A program made the translations under genes and the position numbers. DNA of 64,000 nt. Source: Pseudomonas paracarnis (GTDB lineage Bacteria; Pseudomonadota; Gammaproteobacteria; Pseudomonadales; Pseudomonadaceae). Under the pieces are notes generated by a model, which had not been told where the DNA came from, did not search any database, and saw nothing but the letters and a program-made list of their open reading frames with translations. The DNA is taken from positions 372,001 to 436,000 of the forward strand of contig NZ_CAJFCN010000002.1 of the NCBI RefSeq assembly GCF_904063055.1. The letters run 5' to 3'. This document shows, in pieces, positions 1 to 9,958 of the stretch; position 1 is the first letter of the stretch; the number at the start of each line of letters is the position of its first letter.

Positions 1-1
1 G

Positions 2-412
2 GCAGCCAAGGTGCATGAAGTCGGCCTGGACATCGCCCACTACCATTATCACAAGCACGGCGCCTACCTGATCGAACACTCGGACCTGGCCGGTTTCTCC
101 CGGGAAGACCAACAGATGCTCGCGCTGCTGGTACGCGGCCATCGCCGTAATATTCCCAAGGACAAGTTTGCCGAATTCGGTAAAGACGGCATCAAGCTGA
201 TCCGCCTGTGCGCGCTGCTGCGCTTTGCGATCCTGTTCCACCACATCCGCGGCACCCAGGAAATGCCCCAGGTCAAACTGCACGCCGATGGCGATAGCCT
301 GGAAGTGATGTTCCCCAAAGGCTGGCTGGATGAAAATCAGCTGACCCAGGCGGACTTCGCCCAGGAAGCGGAATGGCTGACACGGGTGGGGTTCAGCCTG
401 AACCTGCGCTAA
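2..412 (+). CDS. ppx: Exopolyphosphatase Ppx, C-terminal part (5' end outside window)
   Basis: The last 136 residues of an exopolyphosphatase are visible; the gene begins before the window. Ppx removes terminal phosphates from inorganic polyphosphate in the cytoplasm. The visible part matches the C-terminal HD-like helical domain of the Ppx/GppA family: the run [19 protein letters not shown] near the left edge, then SDLAGFS and LLVRGHRR, resembles the E. coli Ppx tail closely. It converges on ppk across a REP pair, so the polymer-making and polymer-degrading genes lie tail to tail. GppA is the alternative paralogue, but the ppk neighbour favours Ppx. Confidence 0.9.
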   Translation, partial: AAKVHEVGLDIAHYHYHKHGAYLIEHSDLAGFSREDQQMLALLVRGHRRNIPKDKFAEFGKDGIKLIRLCALLRFAILFHHIRGTQEMPQVKLHADGDSLEVMFPKGWLDENQLTQADFAQEAEWLTRVGFSLNLR

Positions 413-430
413 AGCCCACTGCAAAACAAA

Positions 431-520
431 TGTGGGAGCGGGCTTGCCCGCGAATGCAGTGGATCAGTCACCAGATGCATTGACTGACACACCGCATTCG
501 CGAGCAAGCCCGCTCCCACA
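431..520. repeat. REP doublet (REPIN) between ppx and ppk
   Basis: Two inverted copies starting TGTGGGAGCGGGCTTGC and ending in its complement flank about 30 bases. The whole 90-base unit can fold into a long hairpin. It sits between convergent genes and may stabilise or end both transcripts. Confidence 0.9.
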
Positions 521-540
521 TGGAGTTGCGTATGCCTGGG

Positions 541-2763
541 CTAGTTCACCGTCAGAATCGGGCTACCCAACTTCTCCAATAATGTCGCCTGCGCGCTGCG
601 CGGGTTCTGGTTGCCGGTCGGGGTGTTACGCACGTAGCGACCATCCGACTGCAGGCTCCAGCTGTGGGTGTTGTCGGTGAGGTAGCTTTCCAGCTCCTTC
701 TTGACCCGCATGATCAGCTTCTTGCCTTCCACCGGGAAGCAGGTCTCCACGCGCTTGTCGAGGTTGCGCTCCATCCAGTCGGCACTGGAGAGGAACATCT
801 GTTCTTCGCCGCCGTTAAGGAAGTAGAACACGCGGGTGTGCTCCAGGAAGCGGCCGATGATCGAGCGCACATGGATGTTATGCGACACGCCCACAATGCC
901 GGGGCGCAGGCAGCACATGCCACGTACCACCAGGTCGATGCGCACACCGGACTGGCTGGCCTTGTACAGAGCACGGATGATCTTCGGATCGGTCAGCGAG
1001 TTGAACTTGGCGATGATGTGCGCCGGCTTGCCATCGAGGGCAAACTGGGTCTCGCGGGCAATCATGTCGAGCATGCCCTTCTTGAGCGTGAACGGCGCGT
1101 GCAACAGCTTCTTCATGCGTAGGGTCTTGCCCATGCCGATCAACTGGCTGAACAACTTGCCGACGTCTTCGCACAGCGCGTCGTCGGACGTCAGCAAGCT
1201 GTAGTCGGTGTAGAGCTTGGCGTTGCCGGCGTGATAGTTACCGGTACCCAAGTGGGCGTAGCGCACGATCTCACCGGCTTCACGGCGCAGGATCAGCATC
1301 ATCTTGGCGTGGGTCTTGAAGCCGACCACGCCGTAGATCACCACCGCACCGGCCGCTTGCAGACGGCTGGCCAGTTGCAGGTTGGACTCTTCGTCGAAAC
1401 GCGCACGCAACTCGATCACCGCAGTGACTTCTTTGCCATTACGCGCCGCATCCACCAGCGCATCGACGATTTCCGAGTTCGCGCCGCTGCGGTACAGGGT
1501 CTGGCGCACGGCCAGGACGTGCGGGTCCTTGGCAGCCTGGCGCAGCAGGTCGACCACCGGGGTGAACGACTCGAAAGGGTGCAGCAGCAGGATGTCCTGC
1601 TTGCTCACCACGCTGAAGATGTTCTCGCTGTTTTGCAAAAGTTTCGGGATCTGCGGCGTGAACGGCTTGTATTGCAGCTCCGGGTGGCTGTCCAGGCCGG
1701 TAATGCTGAACAGGCGCGTGAGGTTCACAGGGCCGTTGACCTGGTACAGCTCCGATTCTGCCAAGTTGAACTGCTTGAGCAGGTAGTCCGACAGATGTTT
1801 CGGGCAGGTGTCCGCCACTTCCAGGCGCACCGCATCGCCATAGCGCCGTGAGAACAGTTCGCCGCGCAGGGCACGTGCCAGGTCTTCAACGTCTTCGGAG
1901 TCCAGCGCCAGGTCGGCGTTACGGGTCAGGCGGAACTGGTAGCAGCCCTTGACCTTCATGCCCTGGAACAGGTCGTCGGCGTGCGCGTGAATCATCGATG
2001 ACAGGAATACATAGTTGTCGCCAGCGCCCCCTACCTCTTCCGGTACCTTGATGATCCGAGGCAACAGACGCGGCGCCGGGATGATCGCCAGGCCCGAATC
2101 GCGGCCGAAAGCGTCGATACCTTCGAGTTCGACGATGAAGTTGAGGCTCTTGTTCACCAGCAAGGGGAACGGGTGCGTCGGGTCGAGGCCGATAGGCGTG
2201 ATGATCGGCGAAATCTCGTCCCGGAAGTAACGGCGCACCCAGGTCTTGATCTTGGCGGTCCAGTGACGACGACGAATGAAGCGGACTTGGTGCTTTTCCA
2301 GCTCCGGCAGCAGGATGTCGTTGAGGATCGCATACTGGCGGTCTACATGGCCGTGCACCAGCTCACTGATACGCGCCAGGGCCTGGTGCGGTTGCAGGCC
2401 ATCGGCACCGGCTTGTTCACGGGCAAAGGTGATCTGCTTCTTGAGGCCGGCAACACGGATCTCGAAGAACTCGTCCAGGTTACTGGAGAAGATCAGCAGG
2501 AATTTCAGCCGCTCCAGCAAGGGGTAGGACTCATCCAGCGCCTGCTCAAGCACGCGGATGTTGAATTGCAGTTGTGACAACTCGCGGTGGATGTACAGGC
2601 TGCTGTCATCCAGGTTGGTGACCACGGCCACCGGCGCCGGCGCAGGCGCTTCGGCCACCACCGCAGGCGGTGCGGGCTCCAGCTCCGGCGGGGTCTGGGC
2701 GACTTGTTCAACCACCGGGTGAGCGTCTTTTACGGCAACTTCTGAGAGTCCTTCGGTATTCAT
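541..2763 (-). CDS. ppk: Polyphosphate kinase 1
   Basis: Reversibly polymerises the gamma-phosphate of ATP into polyphosphate. The product is 740 residues. The conserved core starts with [12 protein letters not shown] near residue 57, after a Pro/Ala/Val-rich extension of about 50 residues that E. coli PPK lacks. The two histidines of the PPK1 active site are visible: H485 in a THAK motif and H642 in FLEHTR. Their spacing of 157 equals that of E. coli H435 and H592. The start has AGGA eight bases upstream. It lies 18 bases downstream of hemB on the same strand, so the two are probably co-transcribed, and it converges on ppx. Confidence 0.97.
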   Translation of the reverse strand: MNTEGLSEVAVKDAHPVVEQVAQTPPELEPAPPAVVAEAPAPAPVAVVTNLDDSSLYIHRELSQLQFNIRVLEQALDESYPLLERLKFLLIFSSNLDEFFEIRVAGLKKQITFAREQAGADGLQPHQALARISELVHGHVDRQYAILNDILLPELEKHQVRFIRRRHWTAKIKTWVRRYFRDEISPIITPIGLDPTHPFPLLVNKSLNFIVELEGIDAFGRDSGLAIIPAPRLLPRIIKVPEEVGGAGDNYVFLSSMIHAHADDLFQGMKVKGCYQFRLTRNADLALDSEDVEDLARALRGELFSRRYGDAVRLEVADTCPKHLSDYLLKQFNLAESELYQVNGPVNLTRLFSITGLDSHPELQYKPFTPQIPKLLQNSENIFSVVSKQDILLLHPFESFTPVVDLLRQAAKDPHVLAVRQTLYRSGANSEIVDALVDAARNGKEVTAVIELRARFDEESNLQLASRLQAAGAVVIYGVVGFKTHAKMMLILRREAGEIVRYAHLGTGNYHAGNAKLYTDYSLLTSDDALCEDVGKLFSQLIGMGKTLRMKKLLHAPFTLKKGMLDMIARETQFALDGKPAHIIAKFNSLTDPKIIRALYKASQSGVRIDLVVRGMCCLRPGIVGVSHNIHVRSIIGRFLEHTRVFYFLNGGEEQMFLSSADWMERNLDKRVETCFPVEGKKLIMRVKKELESYLTDNTHSWSLQSDGRYVRNTPTGNQNPRSAQATLLEKLGSPILTVN

Positions 2764-2781
2764 CGAGTGTTCCTGTGAGGG

Positions 2782-3816
<1,035 letters not shown>

Positions 3817-4003
3817 TTACGGGCGAGCGTTGCAGTTATAAGCGGCCATTATGACGAATGAATGACAGTTGTGCTTATCGACGCGACCTGTAGTCCCATT
3901 CGTCATTTGCATAGGAATTGTTCACTTCGTGACACATCTCGATACTTTCATGAATCTTCGTGAAGGCGTAGGCTGCGCGTTCATTTCGCCAGCACCCTAG
4001 ACC

Positions 4004-4639
4004 ATGCTTCAACAATTTCTGCATGACTTCGGCTACTTTGCCCTCTTTCTCGGCACGTTCTTCGAAGGCGAGACCATCCTTGTACTCGCAGGCTTCCTGG
4101 CGTTCCGTGGCTACATGGATATCAACCTGGTGGTGGTCGTTGCCTTTTTTGGCAGCTACGCCGGCGACCAGCTCTGGTACTACATGGGGCGCAAGCACGG
4201 CCGCAAGTTGCTGGCGCGCAAGCCGCGCTGGCAATTGATGGGCGACAAGGCGCTGGAACATATCCGCAAGCATCCGGATATCTGGGTATTGAGTTTCCGC
4301 TTCGTCTACGGCTTGCGCACGGTGATGCCCGTGGCGATTGGCCTGTCCGGCTATCCACCGTTGCGCTACCTGGTCCTCAACGGTATTGGCGCGGCGATCT
4401 GGGCCGCGGCACTGGGGGCGGCGGCCTACCACTTTGGCGCGGTGCTGGAAGGGATGCTCGGCAGCGTCAAGAAATACGAGCTGTGGGTACTGGGCGCCTT
4501 GCTGGTGCTGGGCTTTGGCCTGTGGCTGCGCCGTCGCTTCAAGAATGCCCGCATCGCCCGCCAAGCCTGTGCCGAGGCCAAGGCTCGGCTGGCTAACGAG
4601 CCAGCCCCGATCGAAACGCCTAAGACACCCACCGAGTAA
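4004..4639 (+). CDS. DedA family membrane protein
   Basis: A 211-residue inner-membrane protein of the DedA/SNARE-associated family, which is linked to lipid carrier flipping and membrane homeostasis. The N-terminal segment FALFLGTFFEGETILVLAG and the later segment FRFVYGLRTVMPVAIGLSGY match DedA signature regions, and several hydrophobic segments span most of the length. No strong ribosome binding site is visible before this ATG, but the homology starts at once. Its last 20 bases overlap the end of the convergent hydroxylase gene. The exact substrate cannot be told from sequence. Confidence 0.9.
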   Translation: MLQQFLHDFGYFALFLGTFFEGETILVLAGFLAFRGYMDINLVVVVAFFGSYAGDQLWYYMGRKHGRKLLARKPRWQLMGDKALEHIRKHPDIWVLSFRFVYGLRTVMPVAIGLSGYPPLRYLVLNGIGAAIWAAALGAAAYHFGAVLEGMLGSVKKYELWVLGALLVLGFGLWLRRRFKNARIARQACAEAKARLANEPAPIETPKTPTE

Positions 4640-5855
4640 GCCGGCTTCTGCAACAGTAGAGGCCGATGAGGCTGAGCAGGCTGTAGCTCGCCAGGCCCAG
4701 CCGGCCCAGGTTGCTGGCGGGCCACAACCCTGCCAGCGGCGCCAGCCATACCAAGGGAACATTCAGCACCAGGCGCGCCAGCTCGGCCTTCAGTGCCCAT
4801 GGGCGATTCTCCAGCGCAACCCCCAGGGTAAACAATCCCAGTGCCATCGCGCCCCAACCGAGGACCAGCGCCGAGGTGGGCGAGCCCTCACCCACATTCA
4901 TCAGATAGCTGCCAAACCCCACATAAGCCGCAAACTGCAAGGCGATGTAGACCTGGTGGCGCACGTCCAGCGGCACCTCGAATTTGCGGAACTGGCTCAG
5001 GTCCGGCTTGGCCATCGGGTACTTGGCCTTGACGTCCGCCGGCCGCCAACCGGTGCGCATGAACCAGATGCGCAGCTTGTCCCACCAACGCTCAGTACGC
5101 CTGGCGTCGCTCCAGAGCTGCGCATAAAACTGCAGGTTGGCCCACAGCGGATTCCAACTGGCCAGGGGTGTGGTTACGCCGAAAATCACCGGTTCGTTAT
5201 CGTCTTCCTCTTGGAAGGTGTCGAACAGCCGGTCCCAAATAATGAACACCCCGCCGTAGTTGCGATCCATGTAGAGAGCGTTCTGTGCATGGTGGGCCCG
5301 ATGATTGGACGGTGTGACGAAAAACCATTCGACCCAGCCGAGCTTGGGAACATGGCGTGTATGGACCCAGAATTGATACAGCAGGTTGAGCGACGCTACG
5401 CTGATAAACACCACCAGCGGCACACCAACCACCGCCAGGGGCAAGTAGAAGATCCAACTCAGCAGGAAACCGGTGCTGGTCTGGCGCAAGGCAGTGCTGA
5501 GGTTGTAGTCCTCGCTCTGGTGATGCACCGAATGCGCGGCCCACAGGATGTTGCGTTCATGCCCCATGCGATGCAGCCAGTAGTAGCAGAAATCATAAAA
5601 TACAAAGGCGAATACCCAGGTCCAGGCGCTCTGGGTCGGCAGCTCGAACAACGCCAGGTGCTTGAGGGCGAAGGCGTAGGTCAGCAGGCCCACACCCTTG
5701 GTGAGCAAGCCGGTGGTGGTAGACAGCACACCGGTGCTGAGGCTGTTGATGGCATCCGCCACTCGGTAGTTGCGCGCGCCGCGCCAACGGTCGGCCAGCA
5801 ACTCCACCACAATCAGGGCGATAAAAAACGGTACTGCGTAAGGCACGAAGTCCAT
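4620..5855 (-). CDS. Sterol desaturase / fatty acid hydroxylase family membrane protein
   Basis: A 411-residue membrane-bound di-iron hydroxylase. The family's histidine clusters are all visible: HRMGH, HSVHH and HRAHH, spread over roughly residues 115-210. Members hydroxylate or desaturate lipids; bacterial relatives include alkylglycerol-monooxygenase-like proteins. About 100 extra hydrophobic residues follow the catalytic region at the C-terminus, as in the longer subfamily. The substrate is unknown. The last 20 bases overlap the convergent DedA gene, so the two share a tail-to-tail junction without a terminator between them. Confidence 0.88.
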   Translation of the reverse strand: MDFVPYAVPFFIALIVVELLADRWRGARNYRVADAINSLSTGVLSTTTGLLTKGVGLLTYAFALKHLALFELPTQSAWTWVFAFVFYDFCYYWLHRMGHERNILWAAHSVHHQSEDYNLSTALRQTSTGFLLSWIFYLPLAVVGVPLVVFISVASLNLLYQFWVHTRHVPKLGWVEWFFVTPSNHRAHHAQNALYMDRNYGGVFIIWDRLFDTFQEEDDNEPVIFGVTTPLASWNPLWANLQFYAQLWSDARRTERWWDKLRIWFMRTGWRPADVKAKYPMAKPDLSQFRKFEVPLDVRHQVYIALQFAAYVGFGSYLMNVGEGSPTSALVLGWGAMALGLFTLGVALENRPWALKAELARLVLNVPLVWLAPLAGLWPASNLGRLGLASYSLLSLIGLYCCRSRLTRWVS

Positions 5856-5970
5856 GGGCTAGTCCGGTCTATTTTTGTTACATCAAGATTAGGTGCAGCG
5901 ACGTGAGATCCCATTGGCAACAGGTTACAAATTAGTAGACATTTAACGCCATGAATCAGGAGAAATGCCC

Positions 5971-6636
5971 ATGAGCAAAAAGATTGCAGTGATCCTTTCC
6001 GGCTGTGGCGTCTACGACGGCGCAGAGATCCATGAAAGCGTGATCACCCTGCTGCGCCTGGACCAGCGCGGCGCTCAAGTGGAATGCTTTGCACCCGACG
6101 TTGCGCAGTTGCACGTGATCAACCACCTCACGGGCGAAGAAATGCCCGAGTCGCGCAATGTGCTGGTGGAATCGGCGCGCATTGCCCGCGGCGCCGTGAA
6201 GGATATTGGCCAAGCCAACGCCGCAGACTTTGACGCGCTGATCGTGCCGGGCGGGTTTGGTGCGGCCAAGAACCTGTCGAACTTTGCCGTGGAAGGCGCC
6301 GGTTGCAGCATCAACCCCCAGGTGCTGGCACTGGCTGAAGCCTTTGCCGAAGCGGGCAAGCCGGTGGGGTTGATCTGCATTTCGCCGGCCCTGGCCGCCA
6401 AGATCTACGGCCCTGGCGTGACCTGTACCATCGGCAACGATGCCGACACCGCGGCAGCCCTGGACAAGATGGGCGCCACCCACCTCGAATGCAGCGTGGA
6501 GGACATCGTCGAAGACCAGGCGCGCAAGCTGGTGAGTACGCCGGCCTACATGCTGGGCAAGAACATCAGCGAGGTGGCGTCAGGCATCAACAAGCTGGTG
6601 GATCGGGTGTTAGAGTTGACTCACGAGAACGACTGA
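5971..6636 (+). CDS. elbB: Glyoxalase ElbB (DJ-1/PfpI family)
   Basis: A 221-residue cytoplasmic protein of the DJ-1/PfpI superfamily, called isoprenoid biosynthesis glyoxalase ElbB; the E. coli homologue shows weak glyoxalase activity. Characteristic parts are the opening KKIAVILSGCGVYDGAE, the central PGGFGAAKNL and LICISPALAAK, whose cysteine sits at the nucleophile elbow. An in-frame ATG lies six bases earlier, but AGGAG is only two bases from it and eight bases from this one, so this start is preferred. The gene ends just before a small REP palindrome shared with the convergent YaiI-family gene. Confidence 0.92.
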   Translation: MSKKIAVILSGCGVYDGAEIHESVITLLRLDQRGAQVECFAPDVAQLHVINHLTGEEMPESRNVLVESARIARGAVKDIGQANAADFDALIVPGGFGAAKNLSNFAVEGAGCSINPQVLALAEAFAEAGKPVGLICISPALAAKIYGPGVTCTIGNDADTAAALDKMGATHLECSVEDIVEDQARKLVSTPAYMLGKNISEVASGINKLVDRVLELTHEND

Positions 6637-6646
6637 CGCCCTCTTT

Positions 6647-6676
6647 CTGTAGGAGCGAGCTTGCTCGCTCCTACAG
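6647..6676. repeat. REP singlet, CTGTAGGAGCGAGC family
   Basis: A near-perfect 30-base palindrome: CTGTAGGAGCGAGC, two loop bases, then the complement. It lies between convergent genes. The TAG inside the minus-strand arm is the stop codon of the YaiI-family gene. Confidence 0.9.
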
Positions 6677-7126
6677 TGGTTTCATCAAGCGGGTAAGGAT
6701 TCGGTCCAGCGCATTGGCAAACGCCTGCTTGTCCTTTTCGCTGTGAGGCGGTGGGCCGCCGCCCATCTGGCCTTGCTCGCGCAGGTCGGTAAACAGGTTA
6801 CGCACCGCCAACCTCTCGCTCATGTTCGCTGGGCTGAATTCCTTGCCACGCGGGTCAAGGGCCGTCACGCCCTTCTTCACCAGGCGGTCGGCCAAGGGCA
6901 CGTCGCTGCAAATCACCAGTTCGCCGGGCACGGCGTGCTCCACCAGGTAATCATCGGCGGCATCCGGCCCGCTGGGCACCACGATCAGCTTCACACAGGC
7001 AAAGCTCGGTTTGATCTGGCTTTGCCCTGCCACCAGCACTACCTCAAACTGGCGCTTGAGGGCGAACTTCACCACTTGGTCCTTGGCCGCCCGAGGGCAG
7101 GCGTCGGCGTCGATCCACACGCGCAT
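6671..7126 (-). CDS. YaiI/YqxD family protein (DUF188)
   Basis: A 151-residue protein of the UPF0178 family, matching the usual length of about 150. The N-terminus VWIDADACPRAAKDQV carries the acidic metal-site signature of a PIN-like nuclease fold, and the C-terminal part has PRGKEFSPANMSERLAVRN and GGGPPP as expected. The biological role is not established. It starts one base after the stop of the FTR1 gene (TAG-C-ATG), which implies translational coupling. Its stop codon lies inside a REP palindrome. Confidence 0.9.
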   Translation of the reverse strand: MRVWIDADACPRAAKDQVVKFALKRQFEVVLVAGQSQIKPSFACVKLIVVPSGPDAADDYLVEHAVPGELVICSDVPLADRLVKKGVTALDPRGKEFSPANMSERLAVRNLFTDLREQGQMGGGPPPHSEKDKQAFANALDRILTRLMKPL

Positions 7127-7127
7127 G

Positions 7128-9023
7128 CTACGCCGCCACCCGGCGCTTTTCGGTCAGGCGGCTACGGCCATACAACACCACAATCGCCAGGATCGCCACG
7201 GCCTGTGCCCCCAACGAGTACGCATCGGCGTGGATGCCCAGCCAGTCGAAGTCAAAGAACGCCACCGGCCGCGTGCCGAAGATGCCTGCTTCCTGCAAGG
7301 CTTTCACACCGTGCCCGGCAAACACCACCGACAGCGCACACAGCAGCGCGGCGTTGATGCCGAAGAACAGCGCCAGGGGCAACTTCGCCGAACCGCGCAG
7401 GATCACCCAGGCCAGGCCCACCAGCAGCACCAACGCCGTGGCACCACCGGCCAGCACCGCGTTGTGCCCGGCAGGGCCGGCTTGCAGCCACAGGGTTTCG
7501 TAGAACAGGATGACTTCGAACAGTTCGCGGTACACCGAGAAGAACGCCAGCACGGCAAAACCGAAACGCCCACCGCCGCCCACCAGGCTGCTCTTGATGT
7601 AGTCCTGCCAGGCTGCCGCGTGACGCCGGTCGTGCATCCACACGCCGAGCCACAGCACCATCACACTGGCGAACAACGCCGTGCAGCCTTCAAGCAACTC
7701 ACGCTGGGCACCGCTGACGTCAATGACATAGGCCGCCAAAGCCCAGGTACCCAAGCCTGCCAACAGCGCCAGGCCCCAGCCGACGTTGACGCTGCGCACC
7801 GCCGATTGCTGGCCGGTGTTACGCAGAAAGGCGAGGATCGCTGCCAGCACCAGAATCGCTTCCAGGCCTTCGCGCAGCAGGATCAGCAAGCCGGAGATAT
7901 AGCTCAACGACCAGCTCAGGCCATCGCCGCCCAGCAAACCGGCCGATTCAGTGAGCTTGCCTTTGGCCAAGTCCAAGCGCTGCTGCACCTGCTCGATAGG
8001 CAAGCCGTCCTGCAACGATTGCCGATAGGCCATCAGGGCCTTCTCGGTGTCTTTGCGCACATTGGCATCGACGTTATCCAGGGAGCTTTCCACCAGTTCG
8101 AAGCCTTCCAGATAGGCCGCGACGGATAGATCGTAAGCCTGCTCATGGTCGCCGTTGCGGAAGGCCGCGAGGCTCTTGTCCAGGGTGGCGGCGGTGTAGT
8201 CGAGCAACTGCGCGGGGCCACGCTGAACCTGCGGCGGTTGGGCACGTTGAGCGCGGAATGTCGCGGCAGCGCCAGGGCCGTCAGCGGCGAGCACTTCATT
8301 GGGGGTCTGGCGGGCCAGGTCGGCAAGGTTGAATGTCTGCTCGCCTTTGGCGGCGGCCGGGTCGGCCGTGAAGCCGGCGATATAGGTTGCCAGGTCCCAG
8401 CGCTGGCGGTCGTCCAATTGGTCAGCGAACGACGGCATGTCGGTGCCCTCCACGCCCAGGCCGAGGGTGTTGTAGATCGCGTAGAGGCTCAGGCGATCCA
8501 GGCGCGTGGCATCGCGCAGGTTAGCGGGTGGTGGCGTCATGCCCATGCCTGCGGGGCCATCGCCGGCACCTGCTGTGCCGTGGCACACCGAACAATGCTG
8601 GGCGTAGAGCGGCGCGCCGCGCGTCGGGTCCGGCGTGATGGCCGGGGCCTGGCTGACTTCATACGCCACGGCCAGCTTGGCACCCAATTGGCGGGCCTGG
8701 CGGGCAACGCTTGCGCCATCCTGGTGGGCAGTGACCGCGGCCAGCAGTTCATCAACGCCCTTTATCAGCTCGGCGCGCTCGGGTTTGTCTGGCAAATCCG
8801 CCACCAGCCCCTGCAACACCCCGAGAAATTCCACTTGTTCACGGTATTCCGAGTCATCCACCACCTTGCCCGCCTCCACCGTGGGTGGGTAGTCGGCGCC
8901 AATGTAGTCCAGCAAATGCAGGGCTTGCGGCGCGCCCTCGGCGGTCGCGGCCAACAGATTGAAGCTGCACGACAGCAACGCCGGCAACAGCAGCCAGGCG
9001 AGAAAGCGGAAAGGGGCGGTCAT
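7128..9023 (-). CDS. Cytochrome c / FTR1 family iron permease
   Basis: A 631-residue fusion of a periplasmic part and a membrane iron permease. A signal peptide covers about residues 1-25. A c-type heme site CSVCH is at residues 144-148, with a likely axial methionine at M196. The C-terminal part, from about residue 370, is an FTR1/EfeU-type permease with both glutamate motifs: REGLE at 384-388 and RELFE at 499-503. The heme domain could oxidise ferrous iron before uptake; that is inference from the fusion. The YaiI-family gene follows after one base. No clear Fur box was found upstream. Confidence 0.92.
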   Translation of the reverse strand: MTAPFRFLAWLLLPALLSCSFNLLAATAEGAPQALHLLDYIGADYPPTVEAGKVVDDSEYREQVEFLGVLQGLVADLPDKPERAELIKGVDELLAAVTAHQDGASVARQARQLGAKLAVAYEVSQAPAITPDPTRGAPLYAQHCSVCHGTAGAGDGPAGMGMTPPPANLRDATRLDRLSLYAIYNTLGLGVEGTDMPSFADQLDDRQRWDLATYIAGFTADPAAAKGEQTFNLADLARQTPNEVLAADGPGAAATFRAQRAQPPQVQRGPAQLLDYTAATLDKSLAAFRNGDHEQAYDLSVAAYLEGFELVESSLDNVDANVRKDTEKALMAYRQSLQDGLPIEQVQQRLDLAKGKLTESAGLLGGDGLSWSLSYISGLLILLREGLEAILVLAAILAFLRNTGQQSAVRSVNVGWGLALLAGLGTWALAAYVIDVSGAQRELLEGCTALFASVMVLWLGVWMHDRRHAAAWQDYIKSSLVGGGGRFGFAVLAFFSVYRELFEVILFYETLWLQAGPAGHNAVLAGGATALVLLVGLAWVILRGSAKLPLALFFGINAALLCALSVVFAGHGVKALQEAGIFGTRPVAFFDFDWLGIHADAYSLGAQAVAILAIVVLYGRSRLTEKRRVAA

Positions 9024-9115
9024 GAATGAATCTCAAGTGGAAATACGAAGTAACACTATTGTTGAGCTTTAATGGATTCGACTCAAGGTGTTATTTCATA
9101 TCACCCTAAAACCAA

Positions 9116-9203
9116 TGTGGGAGCGGGCTTGCTCGCGAACGCGGTGCTTCAGTCACTATTTTCTTTGACTGATACCGTATTCGCGAGCAAGCCCGCTCCC
9201 ACA
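9116..9203. repeat. REP doublet (REPIN), GCGGGC type
   Basis: Inverted TGTGGGAGCGGGCTTGCTCG copies flank a short AT-rich centre. It lies between the start of the FTR1 gene and the end of the LysE gene, so it could separate two transcripts that run the same way. Confidence 0.9.
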
Positions 9204-9223
9204 TTTTTGAGCCAGTCGCTTGG

Positions 9224-9856
9224 TCAGGCCGTGGCGCGATGCAGGCTCGCCAGGAAACCGGCAGCGCCGACAAACAAGCCAGCAAAGGTGCGGTTTACGC
9301 GTTTCTGTTGTTTGGGCGTACGCAACAGGCGCAAGACTTTCGACGCCAACCCTGTGTAGCCCGCCATCACGATCATATCGACGCTGATCATAGTGGCACC
9401 GAGGATCAGGTACTGGATCAACAACGGCGCCTGCGGGTTCACGAACTGCGGCAGCACCGCCAGCATAAACACCAGCGCCTTGGGATTGCTGGCGTTAACC
9501 AGGAAGCCGCGGAACATCATCGCCATCGGTTTGCCGATCGGGCGCACGGCGGCGTCATCGGTCATGTCCATGGGCAGGGCACGCCATTGTTTGATGGCCA
9601 GATACACGAGGTAGGCCACGCCAAACCATTTGATCGCATAGAACGCAGTAGACGAGGCCGCCAGAATGGCACCCAAACCACCGGCGACCACCGCAATCTG
9701 CATCGCCAGGCCCAGTTGCAGACCGATGGCGTTCCAGTAGCCACGCACAAAACCGTATTGCAGGCCGCTGGACATCGAGGCGATGGCACCGGCGCCAGGA
9801 GAAAGGGAGATGATCCAACTGGCCAGGAAAAAGGCCAGCCATGTATCGAGAGCCAT
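9224..9856 (-). CDS. LysE/RhtB family amino-acid exporter
   Basis: A 210-residue inner-membrane protein of the LysE/RhtB family, which exports amino acids or their derivatives. The N-terminal WLAFFLASWIISLSPGAGAI contains the family's SPGA motif, and the next segment (SSGLQYGFVRGYWNAIGLQ) is the conserved cytoplasmic loop. About six membrane segments follow, with NPKALVFMLAVLPQF in the middle. The start has GAGG about six bases upstream. The substrate is not predictable. It lies between REP elements and shares its strand with the MscS gene upstream. Confidence 0.92.
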   Translation of the reverse strand: MALDTWLAFFLASWIISLSPGAGAIASMSSGLQYGFVRGYWNAIGLQLGLAMQIAVVAGGLGAILAASSTAFYAIKWFGVAYLVYLAIKQWRALPMDMTDDAAVRPIGKPMAMMFRGFLVNASNPKALVFMLAVLPQFVNPQAPLLIQYLILGATMISVDMIVMAGYTGLASKVLRLLRTPKQQKRVNRTFAGLFVGAAGFLASLHRATA

Positions 9857-9928
9857 TGCACACCTCGTAAGGGAGTTAGCGGTTGTGCCTTAAGCTAACT
9901 CCAGCGACCAAAGGCTGGCTATAGATTT

Positions 9929-9958
9929 CTGTAGGAGCGAGCTTGCTCGCGCCTACAG
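9929..9958. repeat. REP singlet, CTGTAGGAGCGAGC family
   Basis: A 30-base palindrome, CTGTAGGAGCGAGC then TTGCTCGCGCCTACAG, with one mismatch. It overlaps the stop codon of the MscS gene (positions 9953-9955). Confidence 0.88.

Noticed and set aside
4338..5906. 522-codon plus-strand frame opposite the fatty acid hydroxylase
   Set aside because: The minus strand has the three histidine motifs of a real hydroxylase; this frame has only shadow composition.
9024..9115. Fur box upstream of the FTR1 gene
   Set aside because: The region was read on both strands; nothing close to the GATAATGATAATCATTATC pattern was found.
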